Shown: positions 48,515 to 57,070 of the stretch, piece after piece
Numbering within the stretch: position 1 is the first letter of the stretch
Layout: the number at the start of each line of letters is the position of its first letter
NCBI RefSeq assembly: GCF_040643435.1
Contig: NZ_JBEYUH010000001.1
Span: forward strand, 366,694-430,693
DNA: 64,000 nucleotides
Source: Rhodococcus sp040643435
Lineage (GTDB): Bacteria > Actinomycetota > Actinomycetes > Mycobacteriales > Mycobacteriaceae
Direction of reading: 5' to 3'
Program-made: the position numbers and the translations under genes
The notes under the pieces: model-generated
What the model was told of the DNA's origin: nothing
Databases searched by the model: none
Seen by the model: only the letters and a program-made list of their open reading frames with translations

Positions 48515-51500
48515 TGCCACGCCGTACCGACCTCTCCCATGTCCTGGTCATCGGGTCCGGTCCGATCGTCATCGGACAGGCCTGCGAGTTCGACTACTCG
48601 GGCACTCAGGCGTGCCGGGTGCTCCGCGAGGAAGGCCTGCGGGTCTCCCTGGTCAACTCGAATCCGGCCACGATCATGACCGACCCCGAGTTCGCCGACT
48701 CGACCTACATCGAGCCGATCACGGCCGAGTACGTCGAGAAGGTCATCGCGACCGAGCAGGCCAACGGCACCCCGATCGACGCGGTGCTTGCGACCCTCGG
48801 CGGCCAGACCGCCCTCAACACCGCCGTCGCGCTGTCCGAGCGCGGCATCCTCGACAAGTACGACGTCGAACTCATCGGCGCCGACTTCGACGCGATCCAG
48901 CGCGGTGAGGACCGGCAGAAGTTCAAGGACATCGTCGCCAAGTGCGGAGGCGAGTCGGCTCGCTCCCGCGTGTGCTACACGATGGACGAGGTCCGTGAGA
49001 CCGTCGCCGAGCTCGGCTTCCCCGTGGTTGTGCGCCCCTCCTTCACGATGGGCGGTCTCGGCTCCGGCATGGCCTACGACGAGGCCGATCTCGAGCGCAT
49101 CGCCGGTGGTGGCCTCGCCGCCTCGCCCACCGCGAACGTGCTCATCGAGGAGTCGATCCTCGGCTGGAAGGAGTACGAGCTCGAGCTGATGCGCGACGGC
49201 GCCGACAACGTCGTCATCGTCTGCTCGATCGAGAACGTCGACCCGGTCGGTGTGCACACCGGCGACTCGGTGACCGTCGCCCCGGCGATGACCCTCACGG
49301 ACCGCGAATACCAGAAGATGCGCGACCTCTCGATCGCCATCCTCCGCGAAGTCGGCGTCGATACCGGCGGATGCAACATCCAGTTCGCGATGGATCCGCG
49401 CGACGGGCGGCTCGTCGTCATCGAGATGAACCCGCGCGTGTCGCGGTCGTCGGCGCTCGCGTCGAAGGCCACCGGCTACCCGATCGCGAAGATGGCCGCC
49501 AAGCTGGCCATCGGGTACACGCTCGACGAGATCGTCAACGACATCACCAAGGAGACCCCGGCCTGCTTCGAGCCGAGCCTCGACTACGTCGTGGTCAAGG
49601 CCCCGCGGTTCGCCTTCGAGAAGTTCCCCGGTGCCGACGGCACCCTCACCACCACGATGAAGTCGGTCGGCGAGGCGATGTCGATCGGCCGCAACTTCAC
49701 CGAGGCCTTCGGCAAGGTACTGCGCTCGCTCGAGACCAAGTCCGCCGGATTCTGGACCGGTCCTGAGGTGGAGGGCAGCCTCGAGGAGCTCCTCGAGGCG
49801 ATCCGCACGCCGACCGACGGCCGGTTCTACCAGATCGCACGGGCGCTCGAACTCGGCGCGACCGTCGAGCAGCTGTTCGATGCCACCAAGATCGACCCGT
49901 GGTTCCTCGAGCAGTTCGCGTTCATCGTCGAACTCGGTGAGCACGTGCGTGCCGCCGAGGATTTCGGTGCCACCGAGCTGCGGTACGCGAAGCACCACGG
50001 TTTCTCCGACCGGCAGATCGCGGCGCTGCGCCCCGCACAGTTCGCGTCCGAGGACGACGTGCGCGCTCTGCGTTACGAGCTGGGCATCCACCCGGTCTAC
50101 AAGACCGTGGACACCTGCGCGGCCGAGTTCGAGGCGAAGACGCCGTACCACTACTCGACCTACGAGCTCGATCCCGCGGCCGAGACGGAGGTCGCCGAGC
50201 AGCGCGAGAAGCCGAAGGTGCTGATCCTCGGCTCCGGTCCGAACCGCATCGGTCAGGGCATCGAGTTCGACTACTCCTGTGTGCACGCCGCGCTGACGCT
50301 GTCCGAGGCCGGCTACGAGACGGTGATGGTCAACTGCAATCCGGAAACCGTCTCGACGGACTACGACACCGCCGATCGCCTGTACTTCGAGCCGCTGACC
50401 TTCGAGGACGTGCTCGAGGTGTACCGGGCCGAATGCGAGTCCGGCACCGTCGCCGGTGTCATCGTCCAACTCGGCGGTCAGACCCCCCTCGGTCTGGCGC
50501 GCCGCCTGAAGGCCGCCGGGGTGCCGATCGTGGGTACCTCGCCCGAGGCGATCGACCTCGCGGAGGATCGCGGGGAGTTCGGCCGCGTGCTCGACGAGGC
50601 CGGTCTGCCCGCCGCGAAGTACGGCACCGCTACCACCTTCGAAGGTGCGCGCGAGATCGCCGCCGGGATCGGATACCCGGTGCTGGTGCGGCCGTCCTAC
50701 GTCCTCGGTGGCCGTGGCATGGAGATCGTGTACGACGAGAAGGCCCTTGAGACGTACATCTCCAACGCGACCGAGATCTCCGACGACCGCCCGGTGCTCG
50801 TCGACCGTTTCCTCGACGACGCGGTCGAGATCGACGTCGACGCCCTGTGCGACGGCACCGATGTGTACATCGGCGGGATCATGGAGCACATCGAGGAGGC
50901 CGGTATCCACTCCGGTGACTCCGCGTGCGCGCTGCCGCCGATCACCCTCGGTCGCGCCGATATCGAGAACGTGCGCCGCTCGACCGCAGCGCTCGCCAAG
51001 GGCATCGGTGTCAAGGGCCTGCTCAACGTCCAGTACGCGCTCAAGGACGACATCCTGTACGTCCTCGAGGCGAACCCCCGCGCCTCCCGTACGGTGCCGT
51101 TCGTGTCGAAGGCCACGGCGGTGCAACTCGCCAAGGCGTGCGCCCGCGTGATGCTCGGCGAGTCCATCGCCGACCTGCGCGCTGCCGGTATCCTCCCGGC
51201 GGACTGCGACGGCAGCCATATCCCGCTCGACGCACCCGTCGCGGTGAAGGAAGCGGTGCTGCCGTTCAACCGGTTCCGGCGTGCCGACGGCACGGGCATC
51301 GACACCCTGCTCAGCCCGGAGATGAAGTCCACCGGTGAGGTCATGGGCATCGACGACGACTTCGGCACGGCGTTCGCGAAGAGCCAGACGGCCGCCTACG
51401 GCTCGCTGCCCACATCGGGCACCGTGTTCGTCTCGCTCGCGAACAAGGACAAGCGGTCGATGATCTTCCCGGTCAAGCACCTCGCCGACCTCGGTTTCCA

Positions 51501-51858
51501 TGTCATGGCGACCGCCGGAACCGCAGAAGTGCTGCGCCGCAACGGTGTTCCGTGCGAGCAGGTCTTCAAGGTCTCGGGTGAGGACAAGCCCGAGGGAGCG
51601 CTCGACATCGTCGACCGGATCCGCGCCGGCGACGTGGACATGGTCATCAACACCCCCTGGGGCAACGCCGGTCCGCGTGTGGACGGCTACGAGATCCGAA
51701 GTGCGGCGGTCGCGGCGAACATTCCCTGCATCACCACGGTGCAGGGTGCCTCCGCAGCGGTGCAGGGCATCGAGGCGGCGTTGCGCGGCGAGATCGGAGT
51801 CAGCTCGATCCAGCGGCTGCACGCGCGAATGCGTGGCGTAACCGCCGGGCAGTCGTGA
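48514..51858 (+). CDS. carB: Carbamoyl-phosphate synthase large subunit
   Basis: Makes carbamoyl phosphate for pyrimidine and arginine synthesis, 1114 residues (E. coli 1073). Two homologous ATP-grasp halves are visible: GSGPIVIGQACEFDYSG and FPVVVRPSFTMGGLGSG in the first, GSGPNRIGQGIEFDYSC and YPVLVRPSYVLGGRGME in the second, separated by an oligomerisation domain. The C-terminal MGS-like allosteric domain starts near FVSLANKDKRSM and ends with TTVQGASAAVQGIEAAL. ATG 48514 overlaps carA; pyrF overlaps its end. Confidence 0.98.
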   Translation: MPRRTDLSHVLVIGSGPIVIGQACEFDYSGTQACRVLREEGLRVSLVNSNPATIMTDPEFADSTYIEPITAEYVEKVIATEQANGTPIDAVLATLGGQTALNTAVALSERGILDKYDVELIGADFDAIQRGEDRQKFKDIVAKCGGESARSRVCYTMDEVRETVAELGFPVVVRPSFTMGGLGSGMAYDEADLERIAGGGLAASPTANVLIEESILGWKEYELELMRDGADNVVIVCSIENVDPVGVHTGDSVTVAPAMTLTDREYQKMRDLSIAILREVGVDTGGCNIQFAMDPRDGRLVVIEMNPRVSRSSALASKATGYPIAKMAAKLAIGYTLDEIVNDITKETPACFEPSLDYVVVKAPRFAFEKFPGADGTLTTTMKSVGEAMSIGRNFTEAFGKVLRSLETKSAGFWTGPEVEGSLEELLEAIRTPTDGRFYQIARALELGATVEQLFDATKIDPWFLEQFAFIVELGEHVRAAEDFGATELRYAKHHGFSDRQIAALRPAQFASEDDVRALRYELGIHPVYKTVDTCAAEFEAKTPYHYSTYELDPAAETEVAEQREKPKVLILGSGPNRIGQGIEFDYSCVHAALTLSEAGYETVMVNCNPETVSTDYDTADRLYFEPLTFEDVLEVYRAECESGTVAGVIVQLGGQTPLGLARRLKAAGVPIVGTSPEAIDLAEDRGEFGRVLDEAGLPAAKYGTATTFEGAREIAAGIGYPVLVRPSYVLGGRGMEIVYDEKALETYISNATEISDDRPVLVDRFLDDAVEIDVDALCDGTDVYIGGIMEHIEEAGIHSGDSACALPPITLGRADIENVRRSTAALAKGIGVKGLLNVQYALKDDILYVLEANPRASRTVPFVSKATAVQLAKACARVMLGESIADLRAAGILPADCDGSHIPLDAPVAVKEAVLPFNRFRRADGTGIDTLLSPEMKSTGEVMGIDDDFGTAFAKSQTAAYGSLPTSGTVFVSLANKDKRSMIFPVKHLADLGFHVMATAGTAEVLRRNGVPCEQVFKVSGEDKPEGALDIVDRIRAGDVDMVINTPWGNAGPRVDGYEIRSAAVAANIPCITTVQGASAAVQGIEAALRGEIGVSSIQRLHARMRGVTAGQS

Positions 51859-52682
51859 GGCCCTTCGGGCAGCGGCTCGCGGACGCCCTCGGGCGCCGTG
51901 GGCCGCTGTGCGTGGGCATCGATCCGCACCCCGATCTGCTGTCCGCGTGGGGTCTCGGAGTGGATGTGGACGGCCTCGCCAGGTTCAGCGAACTGTGCGT
52001 CGACGCGTTCGGTGACACGGTCGCGGTGGTGAAACCCCAAGTCGCATTCTTCGAGTCCTACGGCTCGGCCGGTATCGCCGTGCTCGAACGCACCATCGCG
52101 GAGCTGGGGGAGGCCGGCACACTCGTGCTGTCCGACGCCAAACGCGGCGACATCGGGTCCACGATGGACGCCTACGCACGGACGTGGCTGTCGGAGGATT
52201 CCCCCTTGTGTTCCGACGCAGTGACCGTCTCACCGTATCTGGGGTTCGGTTCCCTCGCCCCGGCGCTGGAATCGGCGGCCCGGACCGGCCGTGGGGTGTT
52301 CGTGCTCGCGGCCACCTCCAATCCGGAAGGTGCTCAGGTTCAGCAAGCCCGGGTCGCGGACGGTCGCAGTGTCGCGCAGGTGGTGGTGGACGAGTGCGCG
52401 GCCTGCAACGAGGGGGCAGACGAGCTCGGATCGGTGGGTGTGGTGGTCGGTGCGACCCTCACCGAGGCTCCCGACCTGTCCGCCCTCCACGGGCCCGTCC
52501 TGATGCCCGGAGTGGGTGCTCAGGGCGGCACGGCCGACGACGTGCGCCGGCTCGTGGGCGACCGTCTCGGGGCGGTCGTGCCGAACGTCTCGCGGGACGT
52601 GCTGCGCGCCGGACCCTCCGTCGCCGATCTGCGGGCGGCCGTCGCGCGCACACTCGACGGATTCGCCTTCCTGACGAAGTAG
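51855..52682 (+). CDS. pyrF: Orotidine 5'-phosphate decarboxylase, type 2
   Basis: Last step of UMP synthesis, 275 residues, the longer type 2 form found in actinobacteria. GPLCVGIDPHPDLL starts the barrel, VKPQVAFFESYG follows, and the catalytic SDAKRGDIGSTM near residue 91 has the Asp/Lys/Asp set. The phosphate loop is PGVGAQGG near 217. GTG 51855 overlaps the carB stop (GTGA). It ends the operon; a strong hairpin follows. pyrD and pyrE are not in the window. Confidence 0.96.
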   Translation: MRPFGQRLADALGRRGPLCVGIDPHPDLLSAWGLGVDVDGLARFSELCVDAFGDTVAVVKPQVAFFESYGSAGIAVLERTIAELGEAGTLVLSDAKRGDIGSTMDAYARTWLSEDSPLCSDAVTVSPYLGFGSLAPALESAARTGRGVFVLAATSNPEGAQVQQARVADGRSVAQVVVDECAACNEGADELGSVGVVVGATLTEAPDLSALHGPVLMPGVGAQGGTADDVRRLVGDRLGAVVPNVSRDVLRAGPSVADLRAAVARTLDGFAFLTK

Positions 52683-52690
52683 GTTCTTTC

Positions 52691-52729
52691 CCTCGTGCCC
52701 GGACCGCTACGTGTGGTCCGGGCACGAGG
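52691..52729 (+). terminator. Terminator of the pyrimidine operon
   Basis: Perfect 15-bp stem (52691-52705 with 52715-52729) and a 9-nt loop, 9 bp past the pyrF stop. Confidence 0.85.
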
Positions 52730-52805
52730 CGTACATACGCGGGTATGCGCTCTGACCTGCGCTCGGACCGGTGCGACACGCGGAGAATCAAGAAAATTTT
52801 CCGGC

Positions 52806-52920
52806 CCTGCCGAAACGGCGCAAGAGCGGATTCCCGGCCCGTGCGACCGCGCGGGTGACACGGGATCTCTTTTCCGCTGCGGAGGGCCTGTGACCTGCAG
52901 GTTTACTCCGTTTCGGCAGG
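52806..52920 (+). ncRNA. Candidate structured RNA between pyrF and mihF
   Basis: Three nested inverted repeats: outer arms CCTGCCGAAACGG (52806-52818) and its exact complement (52908-52920); middle AGCGGA (52825-52830) with TCCGCT (52873-52878); inner CCCGTG (52838-52843) with CACGGG (52859-52864) around CCGCGCGG. The 115-nt unit could fold as one long interrupted stem. It has no clear promoter of its own and its strand is assumed. It could be a small RNA, a leader element of mihF, or protein-binding DNA. Confidence 0.35.
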
Positions 52921-53109
52921 TCGCGTCGATGGCCGTTCGGGCGCTCACGACCGCGGAATCCGCAGCGGAATCGGCGTGCACTACCGCACGGATTTTCGAG
53001 CGGAACGCCGGGGGGTGGGTTCGCATTCGTCGGTAGTCGTGAGTACGGTCGCTATCGCCGCTGGTTGCAGCGGTGAAGACTCGAAAGCCAACGATGAGAC
53101 GGAGGAACC

Positions 53110-53430
53110 GTGGCCCTTCCCCAGCTGACCGATGAGCAGCGCGCCGCTGCTCTGGAGAAGGCGGCTGCTGCCCGTCGTGCCCGGGCTGAGCTCAAGGAGC
53201 GCCTCAAGCGCGGCGGCACCGACCTCAAGCAGGTGCTCAAGGATGCCGAGAACGACGAGATCCTCGGCAAGATGAAGGTGTCGGCTCTGCTCGAGGCCCT
53301 GCCGAAGGTCGGCAAGGTCAAGGCGCAGGAAATCATGACCGAGCTGGAGATCGCTCCGACCCGCCGTCTGCGCGGCCTCGGCGACCGTCAGCGCAAGGCC
53401 CTGCTCGCCAGGTTCGATTTCGACGCCTGA
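53110..53430 (+). CDS. mihF: Integration host factor, actinobacterial type (mIHF)
   Basis: A 106-residue nucleoid-associated DNA-binding protein, essential in mycobacteria. The product MALPQLTDEQRAAALEKAAA... has the long basic first helix (ARRARAELKERLKRG), and the DNA-binding helix-two-turn-helix region near LLEALPKVGKVKAQEIM followed by RRLRGLGDRQRKALLARF. The GTG at 53110 follows GGAGGA by 4 nt. It heads mihF-gmk-rpoZ-coaBC with 5 bp to gmk. Confidence 0.95.
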   Translation: MALPQLTDEQRAAALEKAAAARRARAELKERLKRGGTDLKQVLKDAENDEILGKMKVSALLEALPKVGKVKAQEIMTELEIAPTRRLRGLGDRQRKALLARFDFDA

Positions 53431-53435
53431 GCACC

Positions 53436-54047
53436 GTGGTAGCTGACGCACGAACCGTGACGGACAGCGCACCCGCAACGCGGAGGGGCCGGCTGGTGGT
53501 ACTGGCCGGCCCCTCCGCGGTCGGGAAGTCGACTGTTGTCCGCCTGTTACGGAGCCGTATCCCGGACCTGCACTTCAGCGTCTCGGCGACCACGCGCGAC
53601 CCGCGACCGGGCGAGGTGGACGGAGTGGATTACCACTTCGTCAGCCGCGCCGAGTTCGACCGGATGATCGACGCCGGAGATCTGCTCGAATGGGCCGATA
53701 TCCACGGTGGACTGCAGCGTTCGGGTACGCCCGCGCAGCCGGTGCGCCAGGCGCTCGACGAGGGCCGGCCGGTCCTGGTGGAGGTCGACCTCGCGGGGGC
53801 TCGCGCCGTACGGGCAGCGATGGAGGACGCAGTACTGGCCTTTCTCGCGCCGCCGAGTTGGGAGGTGCTCGTCGAGCGCCTCACCGGCCGCGGTACCGAA
53901 TCCGAAGAGGTCGTCGCCCGCCGGCTGGACACCGCGCGCAGCGAACTGGCCGCGCAGGACGAGTTCGATGTCGTGATCGTCAACGACGATGTCGACCGGG
54001 CCTGCGATGAATTGGTATCCTTGTTGGTTGGACCCGGAACCGACTGA
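53436..54047 (+). CDS. gmk: Guanylate kinase
   Basis: Phosphorylates GMP to GDP, 203 residues. The P-loop GPSAVGKST is at 25-33; the GMP-binding region has SVSATTRDPRPGEVDGVDYHFVS near 50-72 and FLEWADIHG-like DLLEWADIHG near 84; the lid Arg are in RLTGRGTESEEVVARRLDTAR. GTG 53436 is the first start after mihF; an extra 18-residue N-terminus precedes the fold. It is the source of GDP/GTP upstream of the (p)ppGpp pathway and is next to rpoZ, as in mycobacteria. Confidence 0.95.
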   Translation: MVADARTVTDSAPATRRGRLVVLAGPSAVGKSTVVRLLRSRIPDLHFSVSATTRDPRPGEVDGVDYHFVSRAEFDRMIDAGDLLEWADIHGGLQRSGTPAQPVRQALDEGRPVLVEVDLAGARAVRAAMEDAVLAFLAPPSWEVLVERLTGRGTESEEVVARRLDTARSELAAQDEFDVVIVNDDVDRACDELVSLLVGPGTD

Positions 54048-54123
54048 CCCGTCCGCACCTCGTGTGCGTCCGGCGACCGGTTCCGGCGCCCTCCCATCCC
54101 GCGACATCTCAGGAGAACACCGA

Positions 54124-54426
54124 GTGAGCAGCATCCAGGCAGCCGCGACCGACCTCGAGGGCAATGTCCTTCCGGTCTACGACACCCCCTCGGGTATCAC
54201 CAACCCGCCTATCGACGAGCTGCTCGAGCGCGCCTCCTCGAAGTACGCACTGGTGATCTACGCCGCCAAGCGTGCCCGCCAGATCAACGACTACTACAAC
54301 CAGCTCGGCGACGGCATCCTTGAGTATGTGGGTCCCCTCGTCGAGCCGGGTCTGCAGGAGAAGCCGCTGTCGATCGCCCTTCGCGAGATCCACTCGGATC
54401 TGCTCGAGCACACCGAAGGCGAGTGA
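54124..54426 (+). CDS. rpoZ: RNA polymerase omega subunit
   Basis: A 100-residue small subunit that helps assemble RNA polymerase. The core ITNPPIDELLERASSKYALVIYAAKRARQINDYYNQLGDG (residues about 23-62) carries the omega signature, and the C-terminus has KPLSIALREIHSDLLEH. GTG 54124 is chosen over upstream in-frame starts because of the conserved family N-terminus and the CAGGAGA ribosome site. coaBC begins inside its stop (GTGA). Confidence 0.95.
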   Translation: MSSIQAAATDLEGNVLPVYDTPSGITNPPIDELLERASSKYALVIYAAKRARQINDYYNQLGDGILEYVGPLVEPGLQEKPLSIALREIHSDLLEHTEGE

Positions 54427-55706
54427 ACAACCCCGCTTCGAGCGGCGAGGCCGGATCCGTGCAGCGCCGCCGCATCGTCGTCGGTGTCGCCGGCGGCATC
54501 GCCGCTTACAAGTCCTGCGCGCTGATCCGTGCCTTCACGGAGAGCGGACACCACGTGCGGGTCGTCCCCACCGAGTCCGCCCTCGAATTCGTGGGGCGTG
54601 CCACCTTCGAGGCGCTGTCCGGCAACCCGGTGCAGACCGGGGTCTTCGCCGATGTGCCGCAGGTGCCACACGTGCGTCTGGGGCAGGAAGCAGACCTCGT
54701 CGTGGTAGCACCGGCCACCGCCGACCTCATGGCGAGGGCGGTGGCGGGCCGCGCCGACGATCTGCTCACCGCGACTCTGCTCACCGCGCGATGTCCCGTC
54801 ATGTTCGTGCCCGCCATGCACACCGAGATGTGGGAACACGCCGCCACCGTCGACAACGTCGCGACCCTGCGTCGCCGCGGTGTCGTGGTGGTCGAACCCG
54901 CGTCGGGACGGCTCACGGGCAAGGACACCGGCGCCGGGCGGATGCCCGAGCCGGACGAGATATTCCATCTGGCCTCGCTTCTGCTCGAACGAGCCGATGC
55001 CCTGCCCCGCGATCTGGCCGGGCGCCGCATCGTCGTCTCCGCCGGCGGAACCCGCGAACCGCTCGATCCGGTGCGCTTCCTCGGGAACCGGTCGTCCGGC
55101 AAGCAGGGCTATGCGCTCGCGCGTCTTGCGGCGCAGCGGGGGGCCGACGTGACCCTCGTCGCCGGTAGCGTTGCCGGCCTCGACGACCCGGCAGCAGTCG
55201 ACGTCGTTCGGGTCCAGACCGCAGCGCAGATGCGGGATGCGGTCACCAAGCACGCCTCCGGTGCGGACGCGGTCATCATGTCGGCGGCCGTCGCCGATTT
55301 CCGGCCCACCACCTTCGCGAACAGCAAGATCAAGAAGGGGGAGGGGGAACCCGACTCCATCGCGCTGACCAAGAACGACGACATCCTTGCGGGTCTCGTT
55401 CGTGCACGCGCGGAGGGTTCGCTCTCTGCCGAGACCGTGATCGTAGGCTTCGCGGCGGAGACCGGGGACGAGCACGGCGACGTGCTCACCTACGCCCGGG
55501 AGAAGCTCGCACGTAAGGGCTGCGATCTGCTCGTCGTCAACGCCGTCGGCGACGGCAAGGCCTTCGAGGTCGACGACAACAACGGCTGGTTGCTGTCCGC
55601 GGACGGCTCGGAAACTGCCCTCGCGCACGGATCGAAGGCGCTCATGGCCAGCCGCGTGCTCGATGCACTGGGACCGCTGCTCGCGGAACGCGGAAGAATC
55701 GGGTGA
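54423..55706 (+). CDS. coaBC: Bifunctional phosphopantothenoylcysteine decarboxylase / phosphopantothenate--cysteine ligase
   Basis: Two steps of coenzyme A synthesis in one 427-residue protein. The FMN-dependent CoaC domain (about 15-200) has VGVAGGIAAYKSCALIR and PAMHTEMW; the CoaB domain (from about 205) has VSAGGTREPLDPVRFLGNRSSGKQGYALA and VIMSAAVADFRP. In CoaC the Cys of the E. coli motif ACGDIGPGRM is replaced (LTGKDTGAGRM), and the PAMN Asn is His. This seems usual for mycobacterial relatives as I recall. GTG 54423 overlaps the rpoZ stop. Confidence 0.95.
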   Translation: MNNPASSGEAGSVQRRRIVVGVAGGIAAYKSCALIRAFTESGHHVRVVPTESALEFVGRATFEALSGNPVQTGVFADVPQVPHVRLGQEADLVVVAPATADLMARAVAGRADDLLTATLLTARCPVMFVPAMHTEMWEHAATVDNVATLRRRGVVVVEPASGRLTGKDTGAGRMPEPDEIFHLASLLLERADALPRDLAGRRIVVSAGGTREPLDPVRFLGNRSSGKQGYALARLAAQRGADVTLVAGSVAGLDDPAAVDVVRVQTAAQMRDAVTKHASGADAVIMSAAVADFRPTTFANSKIKKGEGEPDSIALTKNDDILAGLVRARAEGSLSAETVIVGFAAETGDEHGDVLTYAREKLARKGCDLLVVNAVGDGKAFEVDDNNGWLLSADGSETALAHGSKALMASRVLDALGPLLAERGRIG

Positions 55707-55838
55707 TTTCAATACTCGCGCCGACGCCTGTGGAACAGTAGCGTCGGCACTGCGATCGGGTTTTCGGCCCGTTCGGGGAGCGCATGCTCCACACGGTTGT
55801 CCGTACAGCGCCTGGCGCATCAGTCGAGAGGGAGTTTC

Positions 55839-57053
55839 GTGAGCAAGACCGGCGGTCGGCTTTTCACCAGTGAGTCCGTGACGGAGGGGCATCCGGACAA
55901 GATCTGTGACGCGATCAGCGACTCGGTTCTCGACGCGCTCCTCGCCGAGGATCCCCGCGCCAGGGTAGCCGTGGAGACCCTCGTGACCACGGGCCAGGTG
56001 CATGTCGTGGGTGAGGTCACCACGTCCGCGTACGCGGACATCCCGAAGATCGTGCGCGATCGCGTGCTCGAAATCGGCTACGACTCGTCGTCGAAGGGAT
56101 TCGACGGCAACTCCTGCGGCGTGAACATCGCGATCGGCGCCCAGTCCCCGGAGATCGCCGGTGGTGTCGACGTGGCCCTCGAGGCCCGCAGCGGTGTGCT
56201 CACCGACGACGAGGTGGCGTTGCAGGGCGCAGGCGACCAGGGACTGATGTTCGGATACGCGTGCTCGGACACCCCCGAACTCATGCCGCTGCCGATCTCT
56301 CTCGCCCACCGCCTGTCCCGTCGTCTCACCGAAGTCCGCAAGTCCGGCGTCCTGCCGTACCTGCGTCCCGACGGCAAGACCCAGGTCACCATCGAGTACG
56401 ACGGCGACAAGCCCGTCCGTCTCGACACGATCGTCATCTCCACCCAGCACGCCGCCGACATCGACCTGAACAATCTGCTGACGCCGGATCTGAGTACGCA
56501 CGTCGTCGATGCGGTGCTCGCCGATCCGAACCTCGGCGGCCTGGCCACCGACGACGTCCGGCTGCTGGTGAATCCGTCGGGTTCCTTCGTGCTGGGCGGA
56601 CCCATGGGAGATGCCGGCCTGACCGGACGCAAGATCATCGTCGACACCTACGGCGGGATGGCGCGACACGGTGGCGGCGCCTTCTCGGGTAAGGATCCGT
56701 CGAAGGTCGACCGTTCGGCCGCATACGCCATGCGCTGGGTCGCCAAGACCGCAGTCGCCGCAGGTCTCGCCGACCGCATCGAGGTGCAGGTCGCGTACGC
56801 AATCGGCAAGGCCGCCCCGGTCGGGCTCTTCGTCGAGACCTTCGGCACGGAGAAGACCGACCCCGCCCGCATCCAGCAGGCCATCGGTGAGGTCTTCGAC
56901 CTGCGTCCGGGTGCCATCATCCGCGACCTCGACCTGCTGCGTCCGATCTACGCGCAGACCGCGGCATACGGCCACTTCGGACGTACCGACGTCGAACTGC
57001 CGTGGGAGAACACCGACCGCGCCGAGAAGCTGCGTGCGGCCGCAGGACTGTAG
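55839..57053 (+). CDS. metK: S-adenosylmethionine synthetase
   Basis: Makes SAM from methionine and ATP, 404 residues. It has LFTSESVTEGHPDKICDAISD at the start (catalytic His in GHPDK near 17), the GAGDQGLMFGYA hexapeptide region near 131, and the second signature GGGAFSGKDPSKVDRSAAYA near 283. GTG 55839 follows GAGAGGGA by 6 nt. The 132-bp leader contains a short hairpin (CCGACGC with GCGTCGG at about 55716-55742) but nothing I can identify as a SAM riboswitch. priA follows after 17 bp. Confidence 0.97.
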   Translation: MSKTGGRLFTSESVTEGHPDKICDAISDSVLDALLAEDPRARVAVETLVTTGQVHVVGEVTTSAYADIPKIVRDRVLEIGYDSSSKGFDGNSCGVNIAIGAQSPEIAGGVDVALEARSGVLTDDEVALQGAGDQGLMFGYACSDTPELMPLPISLAHRLSRRLTEVRKSGVLPYLRPDGKTQVTIEYDGDKPVRLDTIVISTQHAADIDLNNLLTPDLSTHVVDAVLADPNLGGLATDDVRLLVNPSGSFVLGGPMGDAGLTGRKIIVDTYGGMARHGGGAFSGKDPSKVDRSAAYAMRWVAKTAVAAGLADRIEVQVAYAIGKAAPVGLFVETFGTEKTDPARIQQAIGEVFDLRPGAIIRDLDLLRPIYAQTAAYGHFGRTDVELPWENTDRAEKLRAAAGL

Positions 57054-57070
57054 ACACCGATCGGGCCCGG

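Larger units (their letters stand above)
52683..53109. other. 427-bp non-coding region between pyrF and mihF
   Basis: Contains the pyrF terminator (52691-52729), a set of nested inverted repeats (52806-52920) and, near mihF, a TACGGT hexamer at 53045 and GGAGGA before the GTG. An AAAATTTT run at 52793 stands out. No reading frame here has coding character, and repeated GCGGAATC-like words occur around 52953-52971. Confidence 0.6.

Noticed and set aside
48466..51822. 1118-codon open frame antisense to carB
   Set aside because: Its residues are Arg/Asp/Val/Leu/Gly-heavy as expected for a shadow frame in a high-GC gene, with no family motif; carB on the other strand is unmistakable.
52695..53036. 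113-codon frame between pyrF and mihF
   Set aside because: It begins inside the pyrF terminator, has no ribosome site, and its Arg/Thr/Cys-rich sequence resembles translated non-coding DNA.
55707..55838. Possible SAM riboswitch before metK
   Set aside because: Only a 7-bp hairpin is visible, without the conserved cores of known SAM riboswitch classes.
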